Assembly: GCF_024730785.1 (NCBI RefSeq)
Contig: NZ_CP102830.1
Span: 1,488,001-1,552,000, forward strand
Direction: 5' to 3'
Source of the DNA: Pseudomonas sp. LS44
Lineage (GTDB): Bacteria > Pseudomonadota > Gammaproteobacteria > Pseudomonadales > Pseudomonadaceae
Length of the DNA stretch: 64,000 nucleotides
Shown: in pieces, positions 36,105-46,991 of the stretch
Numbering within the stretch: the stretch's first letter is position 1
Layout: each line of letters begins with the position of its first letter
Program-made: the position numbers and the translations under genes
Notes under the pieces: model-generated
Told to the model about the DNA's origin: nothing
Seen by the model: the letters and a program-made list of their open reading frames with translations, nothing else
Database searches by the model: none

Positions 36105-38081
36105 TCACTGACCGCGAATCACCCGGCGCAACAGGAAACGGTTGGGGTGGCAGGCCTCGGCGATGTCACGGGGCAATGGTAAGGGCTCGTCGTTGAGCCA
36201 AGCCGCCAGCAGTTCGCCACTCAATGGCGCGGTGATCAGCCCGCGCGAGCCGTGACCGCTGTTGACGTACAGCCCGTCCAGCCAGGGGCAGGGTGTTTGC
36301 GGAATCTGCCGGGCGTCTTTGCCCAGTACCGCATAACGGCTGGCAAACTCCGCGGCGTCGGCGAGTGGGCCGACGATGGGCAGATAGTCTGGGCTGGTGC
36401 AGCGGAACGCGGCGCGGCCTTGCAGTTGCTCGGCGCTCAGCGTGTCGACATGCAGGCGCGCGGCCAGGTCGGTGGAAATCTCCGTGAGCAGACTCAGGTT
36501 GCTCTGGTGTTCGGCGCTGGTGGGGGTCAGGTCGTCGCTGCTGAAGTCAAAACTGGCGCCCAGCGTGTGCTCGCCGTCGCGGGCGGGGGCGACATAGCCT
36601 TCGGCGCAGACCACGGTGCGCAAGGCGGCGCTCGCTGCGGTCTGCGGCAGGCGGGTGATTTGTCCGCGGATGCGTTTGAGCGGCAACTCGGCGCTCTGCG
36701 CAAAACGGCGTACCTCGGCGGCGCCGGCCAAGATCACCACCGGCGCGCTGGCGAGCAGACGATCGCCGGCCCAGGCCTGCCACTGCCCGTCGACTCGCGT
36801 CAGATGCAACGCTTCGCTGTGCGCCAGCAAACGGATCGCCGGATGCGCCAGCTGGGCGCGACACAGCGCAGGCGGATGCACCCAGCCGCCTTCGGGATAG
36901 AACAACCCGCCGCCGGGCAGGCCGACGCCCGCCTGGGCCTCGGCTTCCTGGCGATCCAGCGCTACCAGCAGATCGGCCGGGAAGGCTTCAGCCAGACGTG
37001 CCTGGCGCGCGGCCTCCTTGGCGTCGAAGGCCAGTTGCAGGACGCCGCAAGCATCCCAGTCCTGGCCTTTGTTCAAGCGTTCGAGGCGCCGGCGGGTATG
37101 CCCAAAACCGGCCACGATCAACCGCGACAGCGCGGTGCCATGCGCCGAGAGCTTGAGATACAGCACGCCTTGCGGATTTCCCGAGGCCTCCTGCGCCGGC
37201 TCGGCATGTCGCTCCAACACGGTCACCTGCCAGCCGCGTGCGGCCAGGCTGGCCGCGCTGGCACAACCGGCCAGCCCCGCGCCGATCACCAGCGCCTCGC
37301 GCAGCGGCGGCACGAAAGTAGGGCGGGCAAACCAGGGAGTAGCCGCGCGCTGCGGCGAGCCGATGAAGCGGCCCTGCATGACTTCCCATTTTTTGCCCAA
37401 GCCGGGCAGGCGTTTCATCTTGAAACCCGCGGCGATCAAACCGCGCCGTACGAAGCCGGCACTGCTGAAGGTGCCCAGCGTCGCGTCTGGCGCCGACAGC
37501 CGGGCCAGTTCGGCATACAGCGTGGCGTTCCACATTTGCGGGTTCTTGGCCGGCGAAAAACCATCGAGAAACCAGGCGTCCACCTGGGCATCGAGCTGCG
37601 GTAAGCATTCCAGGGCATCGCCGATCAGCAGGGTGAGCACCACGCGCCCCTCGGCCAGCAGGATGCGCTGGAAACCGGGGTGAATCGCCTGGTACTGGGC
37701 CAGCAACTGCCCGGCATAGCCCGCCAGCTGTGGCCACAGCGCCAGCGCGCGGTGCATGTCGGCGGCGGTCAGTGGGTACTTCTCGACGCTGACGAAATGC
37801 AATTGAGCGCCTGGCGCGGCGGTTTGCTCGAACAGCTCCCAGGCACAGAGAAAATTCAGCCCGGTGCCAAAGCCGGTTTCCCCAATGACCAGCCGGCCAC
37901 TGTCGGGCAGCGCGGCAAAGCGTTGCGCCAGCTCGTTGTTGGCGAGAAACACATAGCGGGTCTCTTCGAGGCCATCGAGGTTGGAAAAGTACACGTCATC
38001 GAACAGCGGCGAGCGCGGCAAACCTTGCGCGTCCCAGTCGAGGCAGGCATGGCTGAAGGGGGCGGAAGGTGAGTCGGGCAT
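36105..38081 (-). CDS. mnmC: Bifunctional tRNA mnm5s2U34 methyltransferase / FAD oxidoreductase
   Basis: MnmC completes 5-methylaminomethyl-2-thiouridine at tRNA position 34: its C-terminal FAD domain removes the carboxymethyl group and its N-terminal domain methylates. The SAM motif IGETGFGTGLNFLCAWELF lies near residue 62, the DAWFLDGFSPAKNPQMW motif near 170, and the FAD dinucleotide motif VIGAGLAGCASAASLAARGW near 265. I prefer ATG 38081 (MPDSPSAPFSHACLDWDAQG); ATG 38108 is in frame and adds nine residues, but neither has a strong ribosome site. It is divergent from the PPK2 gene. Confidence 0.94.
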   Translation of the reverse strand: MPDSPSAPFSHACLDWDAQGLPRSPLFDDVYFSNLDGLEETRYVFLANNELAQRFAALPDSGRLVIGETGFGTGLNFLCAWELFEQTAAPGAQLHFVSVEKYPLTAADMHRALALWPQLAGYAGQLLAQYQAIHPGFQRILLAEGRVVLTLLIGDALECLPQLDAQVDAWFLDGFSPAKNPQMWNATLYAELARLSAPDATLGTFSSAGFVRRGLIAAGFKMKRLPGLGKKWEVMQGRFIGSPQRAATPWFARPTFVPPLREALVIGAGLAGCASAASLAARGWQVTVLERHAEPAQEASGNPQGVLYLKLSAHGTALSRLIVAGFGHTRRRLERLNKGQDWDACGVLQLAFDAKEAARQARLAEAFPADLLVALDRQEAEAQAGVGLPGGGLFYPEGGWVHPPALCRAQLAHPAIRLLAHSEALHLTRVDGQWQAWAGDRLLASAPVVILAGAAEVRRFAQSAELPLKRIRGQITRLPQTAASAALRTVVCAEGYVAPARDGEHTLGASFDFSSDDLTPTSAEHQSNLSLLTEISTDLAARLHVDTLSAEQLQGRAAFRCTSPDYLPIVGPLADAAEFASRYAVLGKDARQIPQTPCPWLDGLYVNSGHGSRGLITAPLSGELLAAWLNDEPLPLPRDIAEACHPNRFLLRRVIRGQ

Positions 38082-38190
38082 GGTCTGGCTCGCTGGCGAA
38101 TGGCGCATTCTAGCCGATCAGGGCAAGCGTCTGATTACCCAGGAACAGGCATATCCGTTAGGCTCAGCGGGTCATTCCAGGGAGTTAGCC

Positions 38191-39678
38191 ATGTTTGAAT
38201 CAGCGGAAATCGGTCATTCCATCGACAAGCAAACCTATGAAGCCGAGGTCATCGAACTGCGTGAGGCGCTGCTCGAAGCCCAGCTTGAGTTGAAGCAGCA
38301 GAGTCGTTTTCCGGTACTCATCCTGATCAATGGCATCGAGGGGGCGGGCAAGGGGGAAACGGTCAAGCTGCTCAGCGAATGGATGGATCCACGCCAGATC
38401 CAGACCGAGAGTTTCCTGCTGCCGACCGATGAAGAGCTGGCGCGCCCGCCGCAGTGGCGCTATTGGCGCAAGATGCCGCCCAAGGGCAAGATCGGCATCT
38501 TCTTCGGCAACTGGTACAGCCAGATGCTGATCGACCGGACTCGTCGCCAAGTGAAACTCAGCGAGCTGGAGCAGAACATCGACGAGGTGGTGCGCGCCGA
38601 GAAAATGTTCAGCGACGAGGGCGCGCTGATTCTCAAGTTTTGGTTCCATCTCTCGAAAAAGCAGCTGAAAAAGCGTCAGAAGGAATTGCAGGGCGACTCG
38701 CAGCGCAGCTGGCAGATCAGCGTGCTGGACTGGAAGCAGGCCAAGGTCTACGACAAGTTCGTCAGCAGCGCCGAGCTGATCTTGCGGCGTACCAGCCGTG
38801 ATTACGCGCCCTGGTATGTGATCGAAGGCTTCGATCCGCGTTATCGCAGCCTCAGCGTCGGCCGCACCATTCTCGAAAGCCTGCAGGCCGCGCTCAAGGC
38901 GAAGAAACTGCACGAGGCCAATCCGCATGCCGCGCCGCTGGTTTCCAGCCTGGATAACCGTGGCTTGCTGGACAACCTCGATCTACGCCAGAGCTTGGCC
39001 AAGGACGTCTACAAGGCGCAGCTAGCCAAGGAGCAGATGCGCTTGAGTGGCCTGATCCGCGACAAGCGTTTTCGTCGCCACTCCCTGATGGCCGTGTTCG
39101 AGGGCAACGATGCCGCCGGCAAGGGCGGGGCGATTCGCCGCGTTACCGAGGCGCTCGATCCGCGCCAGTACAACATCGTGCCGATCGCTGCGCCTACCGA
39201 AGAGGAACGCGCCCAGCCGTATTTGTGGCGCTTCTGGCGGCATGTGCCGAGCAAGCGCCATTTCACCATTTTCGATCGCTCCTGGTATGGCCGGGTGCTG
39301 GTCGAGCGGGTCGAAGGTTTCTGTTCGGAGGCCGACTGGATGCGTGCCTACAACGAGATCAACGATTTCGAAGAGCAACTGCACAACTACGGCGTTGTGG
39401 TGGTGAAGTTCTGGCTATCGATCGATCAGGACACCCAGCTGGAACGCTTCAAGGAGCGCGAGCAGATCGCCTTCAAGCGCTACAAGATCACCGATGAGGA
39501 TTGGCGCAATCGCGACAAGTGGGATGCCTACGCCGATGCGGTTGGCGATATGGTGGACCGTACCAGTACCTCTATCGCGCCTTGGACGCTGGTCGAGGCC
39601 AACGACAAGAATTTCGCCCGGGTCAAAGTACTGCGCACTATCAACGATGCGCTGGAGGCGGCGTTCGAGCGGAGTTGA
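38191..39678 (+). CDS. pap: Polyphosphate:AMP phosphotransferase (double-domain PPK2)
   Basis: This PPK2 class II enzyme phosphorylates AMP to ADP with polyphosphate. The 495 residues hold two PPK2 domains: the first with NGIEGAGKGETVKLLSEWMD near residue 48 and lid GNWYSQ, the second with FEGNDAAGKGGAIRRVTEAL near 305 and FDRSWYGRVLVERVEGF near 365. In the characterised relatives only the C-terminal domain is catalytic. I chose ATG 38191 behind GGGAG; the frame is open further upstream into mnmC. It is followed by a thiolase, as I recall for PA3455-PA3454 in P. aeruginosa. Confidence 0.92.
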   Translation: MFESAEIGHSIDKQTYEAEVIELREALLEAQLELKQQSRFPVLILINGIEGAGKGETVKLLSEWMDPRQIQTESFLLPTDEELARPPQWRYWRKMPPKGKIGIFFGNWYSQMLIDRTRRQVKLSELEQNIDEVVRAEKMFSDEGALILKFWFHLSKKQLKKRQKELQGDSQRSWQISVLDWKQAKVYDKFVSSAELILRRTSRDYAPWYVIEGFDPRYRSLSVGRTILESLQAALKAKKLHEANPHAAPLVSSLDNRGLLDNLDLRQSLAKDVYKAQLAKEQMRLSGLIRDKRFRRHSLMAVFEGNDAAGKGGAIRRVTEALDPRQYNIVPIAAPTEEERAQPYLWRFWRHVPSKRHFTIFDRSWYGRVLVERVEGFCSEADWMRAYNEINDFEEQLHNYGVVVVKFWLSIDQDTQLERFKEREQIAFKRYKITDEDWRNRDKWDAYADAVGDMVDRTSTSIAPWTLVEANDKNFARVKVLRTINDALEAAFERS

Positions 39679-39824
39679 GGCGGATCGGTGCAGCGGAATT
39701 GGCGCGCATATATGCGCGATGAATGATCCTCGCCGCCGACATGGGGCGAGACTTATTCTGCTGCCGGTTTTCAGATTGTTCACTAACAACAAATTGCTCA
39801 CTAACAAACAATGAGGTGTGTGCC

Positions 39825-41009
39825 ATGCGTGAAGTGGTAATAGTCGAAAGCGTTCGGACTGGTCTGGCCAAATCCATCCGCGGCAAATTCAACCGCACCC
39901 GTCCGGACGATATGGCCGCGCATTGCGTGAATGCCCTGCTGGCACGCACGGGTATCGACCCGGCCCTGGTCGACGATTGCATCGTCGGCGCTGGCTCCAA
40001 CGAAGGCGCGCAAGGCCACAACATCGGCCGTAACGTCGCCGTGCTGTCTGGCCTGGGCATCGGCGGCGCGGGCATGACCCTCAACCGCTATTGCTCGTCT
40101 GGCCTGCAGGCCATCGCCATCGCCGCCAACCAGGTGGCTTCGGGTTGCAGCGATGTGATCGTCGCCGGTGGGGTGGAATCGATCTCCCTGACCATGGGTC
40201 GCGCCAACAACGACAATCTGGTCAACCCGCGTCTGCAACTGGAACACCCGGGGATTTACTACCCGATGGGCCAGACCGCCGAAATCGTCGCCCGTCGCTA
40301 CAACGTGACCCGTGAGCAACAGGATCTCTACGCCCTGCAAAGCCAGCAGCGCACTGCCCGCGCGCAGGCCGAAGGGTTGTTCGACGATGAAATCGTGCCG
40401 ATGACCGTGCAATATCTGGTCGAAGACAAGGCCACCGGCGAAAAGAAAATGGCCGATGGCGTGGTTGATCGCGACGACTGCAATCGCCCGGACACCACTC
40501 TGGAAAGCCTGCAATCTTTGAAGCCGGTCTTCGCCGAAGACGGCTCGGTGACCGCGGGCAACGCTTCGCAGCTGTCCGATGGCGCCTCGATGACGCTGGT
40601 GATGAGCCTGGACAAGGCGCTGGAGCTGGGCCTCAAGCCCAAGGCGTATTTCCGTGGCTTTACCGTGGCCGGCTGCGAGCCGGACGAAATGGGCATTGGC
40701 CCGGTGTTCTCGGTGCCCAAGCTGCTCAAGGCCAAAGGTCTGCAGATCAGCGATATCGATCTGTGGGAGCTCAACGAAGCCTTCGCTTCGCAGTGCCTGT
40801 ACGCCCGCGATCGCCTAGGTATCGACAACGACAAGTACAACGTCAACGGTGGCTCGATCTCCATCGGTCACCCGTTCGGCATGACCGGTTCGCGTCAGGT
40901 CGGCCATCTGGTGCGCGAACTGCAGCGGCGCAAACTGCGCTACGGCATCGTCACCATGTGCGTGGGCGGCGGCATGGGCGCCACCGGCTTGTTCGAGGCT
41001 TATAACTGA
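39825..41009 (+). CDS. Thiolase family protein (acetyl-CoA acyltransferase)
   Basis: A 394-residue thiolase. The acylated Cys lies in LNRYCSSGLQAIAIAANQ near residue 90, GGSISIGHPFGMTGSRQVGH near 345 has the active His, and CVGGGMGATGLFE near 380 has the second Cys. It may act in fatty acid or aromatic degradation, or as a biosynthetic acetoacetyl-CoA thiolase; no partner such as fadB is adjacent. ATG 39825 follows AGGTGTGTGCC; the upstream open frame to 39723 overlaps the gap and is not needed. A terminator follows. Confidence 0.92.
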   Translation: MREVVIVESVRTGLAKSIRGKFNRTRPDDMAAHCVNALLARTGIDPALVDDCIVGAGSNEGAQGHNIGRNVAVLSGLGIGGAGMTLNRYCSSGLQAIAIAANQVASGCSDVIVAGGVESISLTMGRANNDNLVNPRLQLEHPGIYYPMGQTAEIVARRYNVTREQQDLYALQSQQRTARAQAEGLFDDEIVPMTVQYLVEDKATGEKKMADGVVDRDDCNRPDTTLESLQSLKPVFAEDGSVTAGNASQLSDGASMTLVMSLDKALELGLKPKAYFRGFTVAGCEPDEMGIGPVFSVPKLLKAKGLQISDIDLWELNEAFASQCLYARDRLGIDNDKYNVNGGSISIGHPFGMTGSRQVGHLVRELQRRKLRYGIVTMCVGGGMGATGLFEAYN

Positions 41010-41024
41010 GCCGCGATAGGCAAT

Positions 41025-41053
41025 AAAAAACCGCGCTTCGGCGCGGTTTTTTT
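41025..41053. terminator. Bidirectional rho-independent terminator
   Basis: AAAAAACCGCGC, loop TTCG, GCGCGGTTTTTTT. It separates the thiolase from the convergent small gene. Confidence 0.93.
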
Positions 41054-41087
41054 ACGTCTGGCTCAGTCGGCTGGGGCGGCTGCCTGA

Positions 41088-41297
41088 TCAGTGGCTGCGT
41101 CTGTTCAGCAGCTCTTTGGCCTGAATCTGACGATTGATGTACTGGTGGACTTCCCGTTCGGCATCGAAGCGCGTGAAGTACGGGCCTTCCAGGGTGCCTT
41201 CGCGCGTGGAGAAGTAAAATTGCCCGTTCACTGAGCTAACCCGCTCGCTGCGGTAATGGGTGCGGGCGTCGCTGTCCGACGCGCGTTGTCCGTACAT
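41088..41297 (-). CDS. Small conserved hypothetical protein (possibly DUF6316)
   Basis: A 69-residue basic protein starting MYGQRASDSDARTHYRSERV, with the core GQFYFSTREGTLEGPYFTRF and a helical tail. The core pattern of an aromatic strand, TREG and GP(F/Y) resembles the DUF6316 group of pseudomonads, which I offer tentatively. An AAAGGAG ribosome site lies before the ATG, supporting the coding call. Confidence 0.72.
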   Translation of the reverse strand: MYGQRASDSDARTHYRSERVSSVNGQFYFSTREGTLEGPYFTRFDAEREVHQYINRQIQAKELLNRRSH

Positions 41298-41591
41298 TTC
41301 GCATCTCCTTTGAAAAACTTCAGATCGCCGAGTTTCAGTCTAATCGGCTGATGGTCATTTGCGCGTAGCGGCGACAAGTGGTTGATTTAGGCCGTTATGT
41401 CGCACTAATTTTTTGCTGGTTTTCGCTATTTTTCGTCAAATTTCCGGCGAATGCATTTTTCAGCCATACAGTTCTTCGCCTGATCACGGGGCAACTGTCC
41501 CTGTAGAGCCACAGCAGCTGGCGCCTAGAATGTTGGTTTGCAGCTGCTACTTGCGTCTCAGGTTTTGCAGCTCTGCCAATTCGAGGCTGCC

Positions 41592-42554
41592 ATGCACGTT
41601 TCTTCCGGCCGCTGGCTCTACGGCCTGCTACTCGCGCTCACCACCGCTGTGTTGTGGGGCGTTCTGCCGATCCTGCTCAAAGAAGTGCTGCAGGCGATGG
41701 ATCCCGTCACCGTCACCTGGTATCGCCTGTTGGTTTCCGGTTCGATCTTGCTGGGCTATTTAGCCGCGAGTCGGCGCTTGCCGAGCCTCCCGCTCTTGGG
41801 TGGCAAGGGCTGCTGGCTGCTGCTGTTGGCCATTGCCGGTCTGGTTGGCAACTACGTTTTCTATCTATTGGGCCTGCAGCTGCTCAGTCCGGGGACCACC
41901 CAATTGGTGATTCAGATGGCCCCGGTGTTGTTTCTGATCAGCAGTATTTTCGTGTTCCGCGAGCGCTTCAGCTTCGGCCAGGCGGTCGGTCTGGTGATCT
42001 TGCTGCTGGGTTTCGGCTTGTTCTTCAACCAGCGGCTGGCGGAGTTGCTGTCCTCCCTGACGACGTACACCACCGGCGTGCTGATCGTGCTGCTCGCGGC
42101 GTTTATCTGGACGTTTTACGGGCTGGCGCAGAAGCAGTTGCTGACGGTTTGGGATTCGGTACAGGTGATGATGGTGATCTACCTGGCTTGCGCGCTGGTC
42201 ATCACGCCATGGGCGCAGCCGCTGCAGATCGTCAGTCTGAGCCCGCTGCAGGGTTGGTTACTTCTCGGCTGCTGTTTGAACACCCTGGTGGCTTACGGTG
42301 CGTTCGCCGAAGCGTTGGCGCATTGGGAGGCTTCGCGGGTCAGTGCGACGTTGGCGATCACGCCGCTGGTGACCTTCGCCTCGGTAGCGCTGGCCGCGAG
42401 TTGGTGGCCCGAGCATGTGCAGCCCGAACAGATCAATGCCTTGTCGTATTTCGGCGCGCTGCTGGTGGTATTGGGTTCGGCCCTTACCGCGCTAGGGCCG
42501 TCATTGCTGGCGAGTCTGCGCGCCCGGCGGGCCCGCCTCGCGGGCCAGTTGTAA
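41592..42554 (+). CDS. DMT superfamily transporter, EamA domain
   Basis: A 320-residue membrane protein with ten predicted helices in two EamA repeats (about residues 8-145 and 160-300). GLLLALTTAVLWGVLPILLK at the N-terminus and GTTQLVIQMAPVLFLISSIF near 100 are typical. I start it at ATG 41592 behind GAGG; a frame extension to 41538 adds an unlikely leader. The roughly 295-base gap before it shows no other gene. The substrate is unknown; such carriers often export amino acids or metabolites. Confidence 0.88.
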   Translation: MHVSSGRWLYGLLLALTTAVLWGVLPILLKEVLQAMDPVTVTWYRLLVSGSILLGYLAASRRLPSLPLLGGKGCWLLLLAIAGLVGNYVFYLLGLQLLSPGTTQLVIQMAPVLFLISSIFVFRERFSFGQAVGLVILLLGFGLFFNQRLAELLSSLTTYTTGVLIVLLAAFIWTFYGLAQKQLLTVWDSVQVMMVIYLACALVITPWAQPLQIVSLSPLQGWLLLGCCLNTLVAYGAFAEALAHWEASRVSATLAITPLVTFASVALAASWWPEHVQPEQINALSYFGALLVVLGSALTALGPSLLASLRARRARLAGQL

Positions 42555-42559
42555 CCGCA

Positions 42560-43175
42560 TCAGGCGCGCATGCCGAGTTGTTCGGCGCGCCGCAGCCAAT
42601 CCTGACGCTGCGCCTCGGAAGACGGGCGGACCGGGGAAAACTCAGTCAGCCGGCGGGTCTTGACCCCACAGCTGCCGAGTATCGTGCGGGTCATCTGGCG
42701 ATGCGCCGGCGCACCGTAGATCCAGCGGAAGTACCAGCGCGAGGTGTCGAGCGTGACGAGCAGGTCGGCGCTGCGTCCGGTCAACAATTTGTCCCAGTGC
42801 TGGGAGCGAGTGTTGCGGTACTTGAAGGCGAAACCGGGCTGGAAGACCCGATCGAAAAAGCCTTGCAGCAAGGCCGGCAAGCCGCCCCACCAGACCGGAT
42901 AGACCAACACCAGATGCTCGGCCCAATGGATCTGCCGCTGCGCTTCAAGCAGGTCGGTTTCCAGGGGCTGATTCGAGTCGTAACCGCCATGCAGGATGGG
43001 GTCGAACTGCATCTCGCCCAGCTTCAACTGGCGCACTACATGGCCCTCGCTGCGCGCGCCCTGGGCGTAGGCTTCGCCGAGGGCATGGCACAAGCTGCCG
43101 GTTTTGGGGGTGCCGAAGATCATCAGGATGCGTTTGCCGTCGCCTTCCAGCGGGGTGGCGCCGGTTTTCGTCATC

Positions 43176-43183
<8 letters not shown>
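42560..43183 (-). CDS. NAD(P)H:quinone oxidoreductase, flavodoxin-like fold
   Basis: A 207-residue protein of the NAD(P)H dehydrogenase (quinone) flavodoxin_2 family. [20 protein letters not shown] near residue 18 is the FMN phosphate loop and [20 protein letters not shown] near 88 the second cofactor region. ATG 43183 has GGAGAG eight bases upstream, inside the end of fumC; a GTG at 43192 and an ATG at 43174 are alternatives. The overlap with fumC implies co-transcription, perhaps as part of an oxidative stress response. Confidence 0.87.
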
Positions 43184-44570
<1,387 letters not shown>

Positions 44571-44659
44571 GATGGTTCTCCGGAGGGTCTTCCGGCAGTT
44601 TAGGCCGCATCATCGGCCGCGGGTTCCTCATCGATCGATATAACTCCACTCGCTTGCCT

Positions 44660-45670
44660 CTACCAGCGAGCTTCGGTGTTGCCCAGCCAGCCGACTGCAT
44701 TGTGTACGGGCACGCGCTCGCCATTGGAGTCGCGCAGCATGCCGTTGAAATGCCCGAACCATTGGCCGGTACCCGCATAGAAAGGTCCCAGTCGCGGGCC
44801 CGCACGATGGAATTGTCGAGGGGTGAAGGTCAGGTCGACGCGCCGGTCTTCGGTCGCCAGGGCCCAGGGGGCGAGGGGATGGCTCGCTGTCTGCTCGATG
44901 CGGACCTGGCATTCCAGATGGGTCAGTTCGCCACCGAACCACAAGGCGTTTTCCGACAGACCGCTGGCGTCGGTCCAGCCCGAGCCGAAATTACCGGCGA
45001 TGCCGCCTGGTGCGGCAAAGGCGGCGCGCGTCCAGTGGCTATGCAGCGGCCAGACGCCCCGGCCGAAATCCAGCGCAGCAAAGCTCTGGCCCAGATCGCA
45101 ATTGTATTGGCGTTGACCCAGATGCACGCTGCCATTGGTGGGCAGCCCCAGATGCCGGGAGGTGGCATGGAAGCCGTTATTGGCCAAGGGCACGACCAGA
45201 TTGACCGAGTCAAGATGGGCCGGGCGCTGGATATCAAGGGCAGCATGCAGGGGCTGACCACCGATATCCGGAGCGATCACGGTCAAACGCAGACGGCCGG
45301 GCTGGGCATCGGCCTTTAGCTGTAGGAGCGGGTGATGAAACGCGTGGCTTTCCAGTGGCGTGTCGGGCAGCTCGCAGCCGCGGCCAAACAGGCGTATCTG
45401 GCGGCGAGCAACCGCTTCGCCACTATCCAGATCGAGGAAATAGACGGCGCCGAAGCTGAGGTAATCGACGTTGGCGAGAGTCAGCGACAGCATCCAGCGA
45501 GGCGTGGTGACGCACCAGTGGTTCCAGCGTTTCCGGCGAAAGACATTCCCGGGCAGGGCGCAATGCACCTGCGGTCGGGGTGACCAGCCGATGGCAGCGG
45601 ACGATAGCTGGCCATTGGCATCGCAGAGGGATTGCAAGGGTGGGTTGCCGGTACGGGTCAAACTATTCAT
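44660..45670 (-). CDS. DUF2804 family protein
   Basis: A 336-residue soluble protein. YLSFGAVYFLDLDSGEAVAR near residue 70, FGRGVWPLHSHWTRAAFA near 205 and the C-terminal FNGMLRDSNGERVPVHNAVG match the DUF2804 family, which has a lipocalin-like/hydroxyneurosporene-synthase-like beta fold and no firm function. I start it at ATG 45670; the frame stays open on the minus strand back to 46993, but that part lies opposite the DUF2059 and BolA genes and has no protein-like character. Confidence 0.83.
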   Translation of the reverse strand: MNSLTRTGNPPLQSLCDANGQLSSAAIGWSPRPQVHCALPGNVFRRKRWNHWCVTTPRWMLSLTLANVDYLSFGAVYFLDLDSGEAVARRQIRLFGRGCELPDTPLESHAFHHPLLQLKADAQPGRLRLTVIAPDIGGQPLHAALDIQRPAHLDSVNLVVPLANNGFHATSRHLGLPTNGSVHLGQRQYNCDLGQSFAALDFGRGVWPLHSHWTRAAFAAPGGIAGNFGSGWTDASGLSENALWFGGELTHLECQVRIEQTASHPLAPWALATEDRRVDLTFTPRQFHRAGPRLGPFYAGTGQWFGHFNGMLRDSNGERVPVHNAVGWLGNTEARW

Positions 45671-45943
45671 CAGCACGTCCGTGTGTGCGTTCGAGAGGGG
45701 CAAGACAAGGCGCAATAAGGCAGGACAGCCTTGCCTGGCGAGGGCGTAAAGCATGCCCAGCAGGCCTAAGGATGGGCAAGTACTGGCACTTTGGCAATTC
45801 TGTCCTCTGTGTCTTGTGCCTCGCTTGGTTTGTGAACCGTGCGCAATCGCCACACCCTTGAGCCGTGGACGGGCAGGGCGCAGAATGGCCTCCCCCGAGG
45901 CTTGCCGTGCCCGATGGCCTCTCAGAAAGATAAGGAATCCTTG

Positions 45944-46471
45944 ATGACACCGATTCGTGCACTGTGTACTGCCGTTCTCCTCGCTGGTCTCAGCGGCCAG
46001 GTATTCGCCGATGCCGCTAGCCATGCCGCCAATGCCGAGCGTTTTCTCAAACTGGCGCATGCCGACAAGTTGACCGTGCCGGTGTACTCCCAGGTGCAGC
46101 GGATGTTTGCCCAGCGCTTTGCCCAGACCCAAGCGCCGGAATCCAAGAAAGCGCTGCTCGAGAGCTACCAGGCCAAGGCCAACGCTGCGCTGGACAAAGC
46201 CATCGGCTGGAATCAGATCAAGCCGGATATGGTCAAGCTGTACACCAGCAACTTCAGCGAGCAGGAGCTGAAAGATCTGCTGGCCTTCTATGAGTCGCCG
46301 CTGGGCAAGAAAATGCTGGCGAAAATGCCGGAGCTGACCGAGAAGTCTGCCCAGATGACTCAAGGCAAACTCGAAGCCGCTGTGCCGGAAGTCAACAAAC
46401 TGCTCGCCGACATGACCACCCAATTGGCCCCTAAAGACGCCGCACCCGCAGCGCCAGCCAAAAAGCCGTAA
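45944..46471 (+). CDS. DUF2059 family exported protein
   Basis: A 175-residue protein with a signal peptide (MTPIRALCTAVLLAGLSGQV then FADAASHA). The mature part has the DUF2059 helical repeat: VKLYTSNFSEQELKDLLAFY and ESPLGKKMLAKMPEL near residue 115. The C-terminus is Ala/Pro/Lys rich. ATG 45944 is preceded by AAGGA. Periplasmic location is expected; function unknown. It is 12 bases ahead of bolA. Confidence 0.88.
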   Translation: MTPIRALCTAVLLAGLSGQVFADAASHAANAERFLKLAHADKLTVPVYSQVQRMFAQRFAQTQAPESKKALLESYQAKANAALDKAIGWNQIKPDMVKLYTSNFSEQELKDLLAFYESPLGKKMLAKMPELTEKSAQMTQGKLEAAVPEVNKLLADMTTQLAPKDAAPAAPAKKP

Positions 46472-46483
46472 GCGGAGCTTTGC

Positions 46484-46789
46484 ATGAGCATGCGTGAACG
46501 AATCCAGACGGCCTTGGCCGCTCTGGAGCCGCAGCATCTTGAAGTGTTGGACGAAAGCCATATGCATAGCCGTGGCCTGGAAACGCACTTCAAGGCGGTA
46601 GTAGTCAGTGCGTTGTTTGCCGGTCTGAACGCGGTCAAACGCCATCAGAAGGTGTATGCCGCGCTTGGCGAGTTGATGGGCGAGTTCCATGCCTTGGCGC
46701 TGCATACCTATACCCCCGAGGAATGGGCGGTGCAGGGCAATGCGCCAGATTCGCCGACGTGCCGCGGTGGCAGCAAGCACGACCACTGA
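46484..46789 (+). CDS. BolA family protein
   Basis: A 101-residue BolA-fold protein ([52 protein letters not shown]). BolA proteins bind monothiol glutaredoxin and take part in iron-sulfur trafficking and stress responses. The conserved Cys/His surface is partly present (ESHMH). The C-terminal extension CRGGSKHDH is Pseudomonas-like. It is preceded closely by the DUF2059 gene. Confidence 0.92.
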   Translation: MSMRERIQTALAALEPQHLEVLDESHMHSRGLETHFKAVVVSALFAGLNAVKRHQKVYAALGELMGEFHALALHTYTPEEWAVQGNAPDSPTCRGGSKHDH

Positions 46790-46991
46790 CCGCGCATGTT
46801 TCTGCAATAGCCAGCCAATGTGCTGGCAATCGACCGGGCCAGGGCAATCGACTTGGCCGGTCGAGGTCGACCAAGGGGGACGGCGCGCCGCGGACTTTTT
46901 GTTAGAATCCGCCCGCGCTGGCTCCAGTCGGCCTAGTCGTTTAATCCCAGTCCGCCCTTTACGGGGGCGACTACTGAAGGAAATTCCCCGC

